Origin: JBGSKY01 sp041740995 | GTDB lineage: Bacteria; Planctomycetota; Planctomycetia; Pirellulales; Pirellulaceae | Reading direction: 5' to 3' | NCBI GenBank assembly: GCA_041740995.1 | Contig: JBGSKY010000249.1 | Location: 1-64,000, forward strand | Length of the DNA stretch: 64,000 nucleotides | Shown: in pieces, positions 17,462 to 25,798 of the stretch | Numbering within the stretch: the first letter of the stretch is position 1 | Layout of the letters: each line of letters opens with the position of its first letter | Made by a program: the position numbers and the translations under genes | Notes under the pieces: generated by a model | What the model saw: the letters and a program-made list of their open reading frames with translations, nothing else | The model's database searches: none | What the model was told of the DNA's origin: nothing

Positions 17462-18442
17462 TTAATCTTGCATTGAAGGTTTGAAGACTTTGCGGCCGAG
17501 CGTCGGTTGGAAGGCCGTCCACGGTGAATCGGTGTTGCGGTCGCCGCGAATCATTTCGGTGGCCGCGTTAAGTTTTGCATCCATGTCGTCAAGATGCGAG
17601 AAGACGATTGCTTCAAGCGTCATCGGAACCTTCGGTGAACCATGCTCCAAAGTGCCGTGATGACTGGCGATGATATGCTTCAGTCTCAAGACGTATTCGG
17701 GATTAAGCGTTCTTTGCGTTTTGCTTTCAACTGCTTGAACCAAATGGCTTAAGATCTCAATTCCTTGAACGAGATGACCGAGTAATTGGCCAGCATCGCT
17801 GTAACCAAGTTCGTCGCCATATTGCAATTCCTCGATCTTTCCAATGTCATGTAGGAGTACGCCAAGCAATAAAATATCGCGATGCAAGGAGGGATACTGC
17901 GATGCTACAAAATCTGATAGCAACAATAAGTCATGAATGTGATGCGCTAGTCCACCAGGATAAGCATGATGCGTTTTGATTCCTGCTGGAGCAATTTTTA
18001 AGCGATCAGCGATCGATGGCGTCGAGAAAACCATCTCAGCGATTGCCGCAAGATCTGGGTCTTCTAGCGAACCCATCATTGTCTGCAACTCGCTCCAAGT
18101 CTTATCGATTTGCTCTGGGTTATTAACTTCGAAATCGTCCAGATTGATTTGGCTGGCATCGATCCAATCGAAATCGTTGACGATGATTTGCATAATTCCG
18201 TTGTGTAGCTGCGCCGCCCCGCTGACGTTGAGAAAGTCACCCTTTTGAAAGGAGTCATACAATCGCTGGTCAGAATTCCACCGAATGCCCGAGATGACGC
18301 CGGTCTTGTCGGATAATTGCAGCAACAGATACATATTGCCTTGTCGATTGGCTCGGTGTTGTTTATCCAAAACGCGAAAGACTTGCCGAACCTGCGATTG
18401 CGGTTGAATGTCGGAGATAAAACAACGTGACAAAGTTTTCAT
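17462..18442 (-). CDS. YhaM-like 3'-5' exoribonuclease (OB fold plus HD domain)
   Basis: The N-terminal third is an OB fold (NMYLLLQLSDKTGVISGIRW ... FLNVSGAAQLHNGIMQIIV). The C-terminal half is an HD domain with the signature LLGVLLHDIGKIEEL and flanking His residues (THHAYPGGLAHHIHDLLLL, and SHHGTLEHGS). This order matches YhaM/CBF1 3'-5' exoribonucleases, which degrade RNA and some single-stranded DNA with Mn2+ or Co2+. The ATG at 18442 is preferred over the TTG at 18457. The gene runs away from the sigma factor gene; the Ser/Thr kinase gene upstream on the same strand ends about 210 bases away. Confidence 0.88.
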   Translation of the reverse strand: MKTLSRCFISDIQPQSQVRQVFRVLDKQHRANRQGNMYLLLQLSDKTGVISGIRWNSDQRLYDSFQKGDFLNVSGAAQLHNGIMQIIVNDFDWIDASQINLDDFEVNNPEQIDKTWSELQTMMGSLEDPDLAAIAEMVFSTPSIADRLKIAPAGIKTHHAYPGGLAHHIHDLLLLSDFVASQYPSLHRDILLLGVLLHDIGKIEELQYGDELGYSDAGQLLGHLVQGIEILSHLVQAVESKTQRTLNPEYVLRLKHIIASHHGTLEHGSPKVPMTLEAIVFSHLDDMDAKLNAATEMIRGDRNTDSPWTAFQPTLGRKVFKPSMQD

Positions 18443-18653
18443 GAGCTGCACCAACAAAATAAATTAATCGCTCGCCGATCGCATTGGTAAAGCCAGCTTG
18501 CCGATCGGGGACGCAATCCGAGTTTATAGAATCAAACCTGCAATTCGTCCATTGCAAGCGGCTAATTCGCGCCTTCAAAAAAGGACGTCGGAACCGAAGT
18601 AGTCGCAGGCTTCCAAATGGCGTTGAACACCTATGGTAACAGGGAATACACAA

Positions 18654-20129
18654 CTAGCGGTTGAAGAGATATCCGAGAATGAATCCTAGAAGCAGTGTTG
18701 GTGGCAAGATGATTGCAATCGTCAGCATGACGAGCAATTTGGGCGACGATTGCCACGATTGCTTGTTCGGACGCGGCGATAAGTTATTGAAGGATTGGCC
18801 AAAAGGGAGCGAACTGTCCATCGAGGGAATGAGCGGTGGTTTGTTGCCTGGTGAACGTTTGCTTTCTCGTTCGCCAGGACGCGTCAGTGGTTTATGTGAT
18901 GTGACCGTAGCGGAATGATCTTGGCGGCTGGTTTCGAGTGAAAGTCCGCTTGCCTCGCTGCCGTTATCATGCATTTCCGATTCCAAATCGATCGCTGGCG
19001 GCGGTGGTGCCATCCACGGACCGCGAGTCCATTGCTCTGGAGGCACTGAGGAAGTTTCCATCGCCCAGGGTTCCAATCGAGCAGCCACTTCCGCACATGT
19101 CTGGGTTCGTTGCAGTGGGTCCTTCTCCATCATATCGGCAATGATATCGACGAATTCCTCGCTTAAGGTCGGTGCGAATTTTCGTGGATGCCAGGGTGTC
19201 TCGCTCAGGTGGCGTTTGAGCTTGGATTGGGTGCTGCCGCCTGGGAAAGGCACCTTGCCGCAAATTGCGTAGTACAGCGTACAACCTAAAGAATAAACGT
19301 CGCTGGCTGGAGTTATTTTGAGTGGTGACTTTATCTGTTCAGGCGACAGATAGTCGGCTGTCCCAACCACCTTACCAGCTCGCGGATCGGAGATCAGGTC
19401 TGCCGCGAAACCGGCCAAACCGACATCGCTGACTTTTGCGATGCCATCGGGCGTTACTAAAATATTGCTCGGCTTTACGTCGCGATGAATCAAGCCTTGC
19501 TCGTGAGCGTATTGTAGGCCTTGTGCGGCTTGCATGATAATCGACGCAGCTTGATTGATCGGCAGTGGACCGTTTGATTTTACAAGCTTTCGCATATCCA
19601 TCCCTGGCACGTATTCAGTCACAAGGTAGTGGACGTTCCCATCGTGACCGGCATCGTATGCACGGACGAGATAAGGAAAGTCCAGTTTGGCCTGCATGCG
19701 AATCTCACGCATAAAACCCTGCAGCGACTCGGCAGTTGTCTTGCTCGTAGGCAAAACTTTCACCGCGCACTGACGTTCCATAAAATGATGAACTGCTTTG
19801 TAGACATTTCCCATACCGCCTTGACCGATCCAATCGGTGATCAAGTACGGGCCAAGATTCAGTTTCGATCGACCGGCAAGCAACTGGTCTGCCTGGTAGG
19901 GTGTGACCCAGTTTTGCTCAATAAAAATATCGGCAATAAATCGCGAATCTAACTTATCTGCGACCGCAACTGAAGATGGTGCATTCGAAACAGGCGACTG
20001 CTGGGACTCCAAAATGGATAGTCGGTGCTTGGCTAAACGGAGAGCGTATTCCCATTGATTCGAGTTGATCAGCCCACTGGTCAACGCTGCGTTATTCAGA
20101 CTTTCAAGGTTGCAGTAGGTTTTGTCCAT
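18654..20129 (-). CDS. Membrane Ser/Thr protein kinase (Hanks type)
   Basis: A Hanks-type kinase with an N-terminal helical region of about 90 residues, the Gly-rich loop GQGGMGNVY (102-110), the catalytic Lys in CAVKVL (K124), the HRDVKPSN loop (215-222) and the SPEQ motif. The metal-binding DFG is DVG here (about 235-237). That keeps the Asp and Gly but loses the aromatic spine residue. After the kinase come a Pro/Ser-rich linker and one C-terminal membrane helix (LLVMLTIAIILPPTLLLGFI). Topology places the kinase in the cytoplasm with almost nothing outside, so it probably senses through partners. A PPP-type phosphatase is encoded divergently about 520 bases away. Confidence 0.92.
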   Translation of the reverse strand: MDKTYCNLESLNNAALTSGLINSNQWEYALRLAKHRLSILESQQSPVSNAPSSVAVADKLDSRFIADIFIEQNWVTPYQADQLLAGRSKLNLGPYLITDWIGQGGMGNVYKAVHHFMERQCAVKVLPTSKTTAESLQGFMREIRMQAKLDFPYLVRAYDAGHDGNVHYLVTEYVPGMDMRKLVKSNGPLPINQAASIIMQAAQGLQYAHEQGLIHRDVKPSNILVTPDGIAKVSDVGLAGFAADLISDPRAGKVVGTADYLSPEQIKSPLKITPASDVYSLGCTLYYAICGKVPFPGGSTQSKLKRHLSETPWHPRKFAPTLSEEFVDIIADMMEKDPLQRTQTCAEVAARLEPWAMETSSVPPEQWTRGPWMAPPPPAIDLESEMHDNGSEASGLSLETSRQDHSATVTSHKPLTRPGERESKRSPGNKPPLIPSMDSSLPFGQSFNNLSPRPNKQSWQSSPKLLVMLTIAIILPPTLLLGFILGYLFNR

Positions 20130-20648
20130 CGGTGCAGCAGAGGCAGAATCAAAGACATGAAAGGGTCAGTTAAACGAATGACGCGATCAGGACAAGCGAA
20201 TGGCTGTTGAGAAAATGTAACACTATGTTATCGTTCGATGGAGAGAAAGTTTCCAGGGCCGAAAGCCGGATTTGAGGGTTCATCGGCTTTCAAACTATCA
20301 TTTCGGGTTCGAAAGATCGGTGGCGATCCGATTTGACTATCTGCAATCTATAAGCAAGGGGCTGCATTCGGTTATTGGCTGATGATTTAGATTGCAAAAC
20401 CAAGCGTCTACTCGGTTCATGATCTGATTTTGAAATTCCAGCCTGAACATTTATGATAACGACACTTGCCGCTGGCGGACGTCGTGATAGGATCGACGGA
20501 CGCTCGTACCAGTTATCGCTGCCTGATCCATTTTGGGCTGGCGATTTAGCTGGTGGCAAACTGGCTAGAGAGCAAGAATTGAACGCCAGTTGGCCCACGG
20601 TGATTTCTCCTCCGAATAGACTTTTCAAAACTGATCTAGACATTTCTC
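20130..20648. other. Intergenic region between kinase and phosphatase
   Basis: About 520 bases separate the divergent kinase and phosphatase genes, so both promoters should lie here. Open frames on both strands (for example 20453-20740 plus and 20290-20643 minus) overlap each other and have no recognisable features. A short hairpin, AAAGCCG ... CGGCTTT, lies near 20261-20290. No further structure was identified. Confidence 0.4.
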
Positions 20649-21326
20649 ATGCGTGGAAGAACGATTGCAATCGGCGATATACACGGTTGCGACAAGGCAC
20701 TCGAAAGCATACTAGAAGCAATTTGTCCGGCGGCAGATGACACCATCGTCACGCTTGGTGATTACGTCGATCGCGGCCCTAGCAGCCGCCAAGTCATCGA
20801 CCGGCTGCTTGCTTTAAAAGATCATTGCACGTTAATCCCATTGCTAGGCAATCACGAAGAGATGATGAATGCCGTCGTCTTTCACGAACAAGAACCATAC
20901 GAATGGCTCCGCCACGGGGGCGTAGATACGCTCGATTCGTACGGCTTCGTGGGCGATTTGGGCGTAATTGGGCAACCGCATCGAGAATTTTTAAGCCAAT
21001 TGCAGGAATTCTACGAAAACGAAACGCACATTTTTCTTCATGCAAACTACGATCCTAATTCGCCGCTAGATCAGCAACCTGCTGACCTGCTGCGGTGGGT
21101 CAAGCTGACCGAGAACCTGCCGCGACCGCATTTCAGTGGACGGCGTGCAATCGTTGGGCATACTCACAATCGGCAAGCAGAAATCGTATCGTTTCCGCAT
21201 TTGGTATGCATTGACACCTATTGCTACGGCGGCGGTTTGCTGACAGCGCTCGACACCACCAACGACGTCGTTTGGCAAGCAGATTCGGCTGGTGTCCTGA
21301 AGTCTTCCGAGCCAATTCCGCTCTAG
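20649..21326 (+). CDS. PPP-family metallophosphatase
   Basis: All PPP signature motifs are present: GDIHG near residue 8, GDYVDRG near 37, GNHEE near 66 and the C-terminal GHTH. These provide the ligands for two metals. At 225 residues it resembles bacterial PrpA/PrpB-like Ser/Thr phosphatases and also symmetric diadenosine tetraphosphatases, so it could dephosphorylate proteins or dinucleotides. There is no signal peptide. Its position opposite the membrane Ser/Thr kinase suggests, but does not prove, that it counteracts that kinase. The ATG at 20649 gives MRGRTIAIGDIHG, a normal start for the family. Confidence 0.9.
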   Translation: MRGRTIAIGDIHGCDKALESILEAICPAADDTIVTLGDYVDRGPSSRQVIDRLLALKDHCTLIPLLGNHEEMMNAVVFHEQEPYEWLRHGGVDTLDSYGFVGDLGVIGQPHREFLSQLQEFYENETHIFLHANYDPNSPLDQQPADLLRWVKLTENLPRPHFSGRRAIVGHTHNRQAEIVSFPHLVCIDTYCYGGGLLTALDTTNDVVWQADSAGVLKSSEPIPL

Positions 21327-21751
21327 CAGATCTTCTAAATGGAATTCTGAGCCGACTGCTGCGAACTTTCGATTAGTACAGTTCCAGCGACAACCTTTCA
21401 ATGTCGCCAAATCGCAAAACATGCGTCGGCGACATGAGAACTTGAGCTAACTTTGCGATATTTATCAAAACGGATAAAGCCCCAGCGTCAAGCTTTACGG
21501 AATTCGCTTAATCTTTGCGATCGCTATTGCCGATGTAAGCGGTAGACGCTATGTCGCTGGTTCTCTTTGCAAATTTGAATGCAAATAACAAAGTCGCCAT
21601 CGCACTGCGTCTTTTTGCAACAACGGATTTGAATCTACTCGAAAGTGGTCTCGGCCAGTTCGATCAAACAAAGTCAATCGCTTCGTTTGAGATAGGCGAT
21701 TCATTCGATGTTGCTGATTTCGATGTTGCTCGTGGGGCGAGGCAAACAAGT
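21327..21751. other. Intergenic region before the BBP7-type gene
   Basis: About 425 bases. The BBP7 frame stays open back to 21551, but that part does not look like protein and would precede the signal peptide. A 15-base tandem duplication (TTCGATGTTGCT at 21704 and 21719) lies just upstream of the gene. No clear promoter pair was identified. Confidence 0.4.
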
Positions 21752-23350
21752 ATGATCTGCAATTGGCTATTTAACCAACCAACCAATCGACTTCATTGGC
21801 TGGTGCTTTTGGTCGTCTGTCAAAGTAGCATGACGAGCTTTGATTCCAACGTGTGGGGGCAAGGCGATGATTACTATTTAGATGACCCATCTGCCAGTGA
21901 GCGATCGACAATACGTCAAGCGATCAACCCGGCCACTCGCCGCCGCTCGGCCTCTTCTAACGCGGAAAACAGGCAAGTCCAACTGGCTAGTGACGCCCAA
22001 CCGTTTGAAGAAGATATTATCGCAATGCCAGACGTTGGCGCGGATTTAGTACCGTCTTCCGAATATCAGAACTCCAGTGGGCAGAGAATAGTTTACGGCA
22101 GCACCGATCCAAGCGTGAGCGATTGCGGTTCATCCTGCGGCTACGGAGGTTGCGACGATATCGATTGCGGATTTTCCATTTGCAACCCAGGTTGCGGTGG
22201 AACTAGACCCTGCCTGACTTTCATTAATCCGATTGTTGATCCAGCCGGCTTTACGTGTTCTTTGGTCAGTCGAATGCAATTTCGTGTCGCATCTGCGAAC
22301 TTTTGGACAACAAGTTCAACCATTCCCGTTCTGGCAACTTCCGACACGGATGTAACGCTTGGAACTAATGGCGTTGCATTGCTAACAACCGATCTTGAAC
22401 CAGGTGATTCGACGTCGATTCTCTACGGTGGTGCGAGACTTCTCTCGGATTCGAAAGCGGGCGTAAGAGCAGACTTGACTTACTGGGTCGACGATTGCAG
22501 CGAGCGGGGGCTTTGGCTGCGATTGTATAATTCAGGTGATCACAACATGAATGCCAGTTTTGATTCGCAAACCAACTCCATTCTGGCGAGGCCATTCAAC
22601 AGTATTACAACTGGTACACTTACACCTTCGACCAATCTGCTAACGTTTCCTAACGAACGGCGCGGGACCCTAGATATCTCATTGCGATCGGTCATTCAAG
22701 GTGGCGACTTGATACTACGGAAACGGCTCAGCGAAGACGATTTGATACGCAATGACTTTCTTTGGGGTTATCAACAAGTTCGATTTGCTGAGGACCTGCT
22801 TATCGAGTCCACCTCGACTGTTTTGCCGACAAGAACTGATAGCTTACCAGTAGGCACCAAGTTGGAGCTTAACGATCGTTTTGCAACGGCCAATCAGTTC
22901 AACGGTGGTCAGATCGGATTCATGCGAAGCGCGCACGATGGTTGTTGGTATTTCGATGGGATGGCCAAAGTTGGATTTGGGCAAATGAATCGAACCGTGC
23001 AAATCGAAGGTTTTTCGCAATCCACGGTCCCAGGATCTCAGGCCAATGATTCGACCGACGGTTTGCTGGCTCGTCGATCGAACAATGGCGTGTTTGAAGA
23101 TCGCACATTCGTCTTCGTGCCAGAACTTTCCTTAAGCGCTGCGTATTTGTTAACCGACTCACTCCACTTTACAGTTGGCTACACTTACCTACGATTGCCC
23201 AAGGTCACCCGCGTTGGGGATGCAATCGACAGCGACTTGGCCGTGAATCTGAATAGTCCATTAACTGGACAGGTCCGACCAGAATTTAATTTTTTGGAAT
23301 CTAATGCCAATGTTCACTCGCTGGACCTTGGGCTGATGTATCGCTACTAA
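21752..23350 (+). CDS. BBP7 family outer-membrane beta-barrel protein
   Basis: The ATG at 21752 starts a signal peptide (hydrophobic HWLVLLVVCQSSM). It is followed by a Ser/Asp-rich spacer, a Cys/Gly-rich patch (CGSSCGYGGCDDIDCGFSIC), and a long region of alternating strands with a barrel-like C-terminus ending in VHSLDLGLMYRY, the aromatic terminal strand expected of an outer-membrane barrel. Landmarks such as FTVGYTYLRLPKVTRVGDAID and the barrel end match the BBP7 family, which is known almost only from planctomycetes. The Cys/Gly patch could form disulfides or bind metal. Function is unknown. Confidence 0.85.
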   Translation: MICNWLFNQPTNRLHWLVLLVVCQSSMTSFDSNVWGQGDDYYLDDPSASERSTIRQAINPATRRRSASSNAENRQVQLASDAQPFEEDIIAMPDVGADLVPSSEYQNSSGQRIVYGSTDPSVSDCGSSCGYGGCDDIDCGFSICNPGCGGTRPCLTFINPIVDPAGFTCSLVSRMQFRVASANFWTTSSTIPVLATSDTDVTLGTNGVALLTTDLEPGDSTSILYGGARLLSDSKAGVRADLTYWVDDCSERGLWLRLYNSGDHNMNASFDSQTNSILARPFNSITTGTLTPSTNLLTFPNERRGTLDISLRSVIQGGDLILRKRLSEDDLIRNDFLWGYQQVRFAEDLLIESTSTVLPTRTDSLPVGTKLELNDRFATANQFNGGQIGFMRSAHDGCWYFDGMAKVGFGQMNRTVQIEGFSQSTVPGSQANDSTDGLLARRSNNGVFEDRTFVFVPELSLSAAYLLTDSLHFTVGYTYLRLPKVTRVGDAIDSDLAVNLNSPLTGQVRPEFNFLESNANVHSLDLGLMYRY

Positions 23351-23364
23351 CGAAAAACAATCTG

Positions 23365-23802
23365 TTGCCTGACGAAACAAATATTGACGCTCAAAATAAG
23401 GCCAATTCTGGTGAGCGTTTTTCTACGGCTCCAATATCTCAGATGATTGGTTTTGATGTTCAGCCTGGCGAACCGGGTGAAGCTGTCGTCAATCTGCCGG
23501 TTAGCGAACGCTTGCACAATCCGATGGGCCGCGTGCATGGTGGCGTCCTGGCCGCTTTAGCCGACGCCGCGATGGGAATCGCTTTCGGTCGCACACTTGA
23601 TGACAATCAAGATTTCGCGACGCTAGATTTGCATATCCACTTTGTTCGAGCGGTCCGTGGCAATATGTTGATCGCTAAAGCAAGTGTCCGCCAACGTGGC
23701 TTGCGAATCGGTTTCGTCGAGTGCGACATAACCGACAATCGTCAACGATTAATCGCCACCGCAACATGCTGCTGCAGCGTACTAGATCCCGACTTGTCGT
23801 AA
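23365..23802 (+). CDS. PaaI/hotdog family thioesterase
   Basis: Hotdog-fold acyl-CoA thioesterase of the PaaI/YbgC type. It shows NPMGRVHGGVLAALADAAMGIAF, the core turn where the Gly-rich HGG motif is near the active site, followed by strands LDLHIHFVRAVRGNML, AKASVRQRGLRIGFVECDI and a C-terminal strand. The size of 145 residues is normal. The start used is a TTG; the first in-frame ATG is 26 codons later (23443) and would remove only a disordered leader, so the true start may be there. It follows the BBP7 stop by 14 bases and is likely cotranscribed. The CoA substrate is unknown. Confidence 0.85.
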   Translation: MPDETNIDAQNKANSGERFSTAPISQMIGFDVQPGEPGEAVVNLPVSERLHNPMGRVHGGVLAALADAAMGIAFGRTLDDNQDFATLDLHIHFVRAVRGNMLIAKASVRQRGLRIGFVECDITDNRQRLIATATCCCSVLDPDLS

Positions 23803-23818
23803 CGAGATAGATTCGATC

Positions 23819-24562
23819 TTAGCGAAGCGATTTTGCATCGTTGGCCAAATGCAAATCAACTTTGGAGACGTTCTTCATAAAGCCATCGGTTTCTTGGGCG
23901 TCAGCCAACCGCAAGTTCGCTCTGGCTTCTCGTTCGTTATCAAGAGTCCTAAAGTACAAGCCGACATAAAGATAAGCGTACATCCGAGCCGTTGGCGAAG
24001 ATTTGCGAGCATCAGTCGATTGGGTTACGGAATCAAGGACTGATTTTGGTTCTAATTCCCCGCGATACATTTGCAAAATTTTCATCATCGGCCACCGTGA
24101 ATCGCCGCGAGTCGAAATCAATCGCTTCTTCGCTTCTTCGGTGCCAAATTGTTTCGCGACACACAAAAAATGCCAAACCGAATTTTCGACATCATCCGGA
24201 TTCACTTGTTGATGTAGCTCAAATTGTTCCTGCCCCTCGGCGTATTTTTCGGCATAATACAAAGCGATTCCGCGTTGCCAAAGTTGCGGCGCAACTGCAG
24301 GACGAAGCTCAATGGCGCGATCAAAATCGCTGATCGATTCGGCAATCTTTGCGAGTTGAAAATGCAACTCACCGCGATGGATCCACGCGTTGACCGACTC
24401 CGGATTGTTCTTTATTGCGTCGTCGGCTTCCTCCAATTGTTTTTGAAGGTTCGCAAAGTACGCGTCGTTCGGCTCATCGGCTAAACACGTTGTTTTTTGG
24501 ATTAAGCAACCAAAGAGCGTCAAAAAGACAACTGTTTTAATAGCTGCAAGATGCGAAAACAT
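23819..24562 (-). CDS. Exported TPR protein
   Basis: The start is placed at ATG 24562, where a signal peptide follows (AAIKTVVFLTLFGCLIQKTTC). The longer open frame to 24625 would overlap the upstream gene. The mature protein has at least three tetratricopeptide repeats (LEEADDAIKNNPESVNAWIHRGELHF, SISDFDRAIELRPAVAPQLWQRGIALYY and the next). It is probably a periplasmic protein-interaction scaffold; no catalytic motif is seen. It begins eight bases after the zinc-ribbon gene upstream, so the two form an operon. Confidence 0.8.
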   Translation of the reverse strand: MFSHLAAIKTVVFLTLFGCLIQKTTCLADEPNDAYFANLQKQLEEADDAIKNNPESVNAWIHRGELHFQLAKIAESISDFDRAIELRPAVAPQLWQRGIALYYAEKYAEGQEQFELHQQVNPDDVENSVWHFLCVAKQFGTEEAKKRLISTRGDSRWPMMKILQMYRGELEPKSVLDSVTQSTDARKSSPTARMYAYLYVGLYFRTLDNEREARANLRLADAQETDGFMKNVSKVDLHLANDAKSLR

Positions 24563-24570
24563 TGGTCGAC

Positions 24571-24870
24571 CTATCGAAGTAATAGTGTTAATAATCCAAG
24601 GACCATCGAAATCAAAAGCAACCAAACGATCGAGCGGAAGAAGAGACTTTTACCAGAGTGTAATCGCCGACCGTTGCCATGCTCGGGAAACTCACGTTCA
24701 AGGAAGTCTTCATAATCAAACTCGTCCTCAGCTTCAATTTCATCATCGAAATCTGACCAACCCGTTTGTGCATCTGAGCCACAATGGACGCAGGCCGACG
24801 CGTCAGATCGAACCGGCTCGCCACAATGAGGGCAGCTAAAGTATTCAATTGGTTTGCGGCTTCTGGGCAT
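24571..24870 (-). CDS. Small zinc-ribbon membrane protein
   Basis: The 99-residue product opens with a zinc-ribbon (FSCPHCGEPVRSDASACVHCGSD: two CxxC knuckles). It is followed by a strongly acidic stretch (DDEIEAEDEFDYEDFLEREF) and a C-terminal membrane helix (IVWLLLISMVLGLLTLLL). Such small tail-anchored zinc-ribbon proteins are common in planctomycetes but have no assigned role. It is the first gene of a two-gene minus-strand unit with the exported TPR protein. Confidence 0.8.
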   Translation of the reverse strand: MPRSRKPIEYFSCPHCGEPVRSDASACVHCGSDAQTGWSDFDDEIEAEDEFDYEDFLEREFPEHGNGRRLHSGKSLFFRSIVWLLLISMVLGLLTLLLR

Positions 24871-24994
24871 GGTGTCAGTGATTATACACGTCGCATGGGT
24901 GCAATCATTGTCGGTGCAATCTATAATTGCCTCAACAGTATATTGACCTCGCGAGTGTTGTCGTCAGGCAATATCGAACCCATTTCATCAAAGA

Positions 24995-25789
24995 ATGCCG
25001 ATCATGAAACTTTATTTGCTTGCTTTCTGCCTTGCGATGTACTCACTTGCTTCTCAGTCAGCGTGTCAGGATTTGGCGAACGTCGCAATCTCTGGAAAGC
25101 AATCGACAAATGCTTTGTTGGTGACCGGAGGATGCTGTCATGATTATGAATTCCAAGCTAAAGCGTTACAGCTTGCCGCGAAAGAAGCAGGGCTAAACAT
25201 CACGTGGACAATCGTCAATCAAGGCGGCAATGGAACCACGGCTGAAATTGATTTATATGAGAATGCCGATTGGGCGAAGGGCTTTGATGTCGTTATACAT
25301 AATGAGTGCTTCGCTGATACAGACAGCCCCGAATACATTCGCAAGATAACCAAGCCGCACTTTGACGGTGTAAACGCGGTAGTTATTCATTGCGCGATGC
25401 ACACCTACAGAAAAGCAGAAGTCGATGATTGGCGAGAATTTTTGGGCGTGACTTCCAAGCGGCACGATCACCAGAGCCACTATGCGGTCCGCGTCGCCAC
25501 GCCCGTTCATCCAATCGTTGCTGCTATTCCGGAAGGCTACAAAAGCGCGATGGACGAGCTTTATATCATCGAAAAAGTTTGGCCCAATACAACGCCACTG
25601 GCGTTTTCGAGCAGCGAAAGAGACGGGAAGGAAAACCCCGTCATCTGGATCAATCGTTATGGCAAAGCCCGAGTCTTTGGTACGACCTACGGCCATTCAA
25701 CGGAAACATTCAACGATCCGATTTTTCTCAAGACGCTGGTCGCTGGGATCAATTGGGCCGCAAATGGTGAAGAATCGGAACCAAAATAA
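24995..25789 (+). CDS. Exported ThuA-domain protein
   Basis: A signal peptide (LYLLAFCLAMYSLASQSAC) leads to a ThuA domain. The motif set is present: ALLVTGGCCHDYEFQAKAL, GFDVVIHNECFAD, NAVVIHCAMHTYR, and a later THP-like VATPVHPIVA with YIIEKVWPN, and the C-terminal VFGTTYGHSTETF. ThuA domains have a glutamine-amidotransferase-like fold and occur in sugar-degradation clusters, often exported in planctomycetes. The first ATG is used; one three codons later is equally possible. The convergent sulfatase gene ends nine bases away. Confidence 0.88.
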   Translation: MPIMKLYLLAFCLAMYSLASQSACQDLANVAISGKQSTNALLVTGGCCHDYEFQAKALQLAAKEAGLNITWTIVNQGGNGTTAEIDLYENADWAKGFDVVIHNECFADTDSPEYIRKITKPHFDGVNAVVIHCAMHTYRKAEVDDWREFLGVTSKRHDHQSHYAVRVATPVHPIVAAIPEGYKSAMDELYIIEKVWPNTTPLAFSSSERDGKENPVIWINRYGKARVFGTTYGHSTETFNDPIFLKTLVAGINWAANGEESEPK

Positions 25790-25798
25790 CAGCGCGAA

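Noticed and set aside
20453..20740. Open frame on the plus strand between the kinase and phosphatase genes
   Set aside because: It overlaps the phosphatase start in another frame, overlaps a minus-strand frame (20290-20643), and the translation has no recognisable features.
21551..21751. N-terminal extension of the BBP7 gene
   Set aside because: The signal peptide starts at 21752; the upstream part would precede it and is unlike protein sequence.
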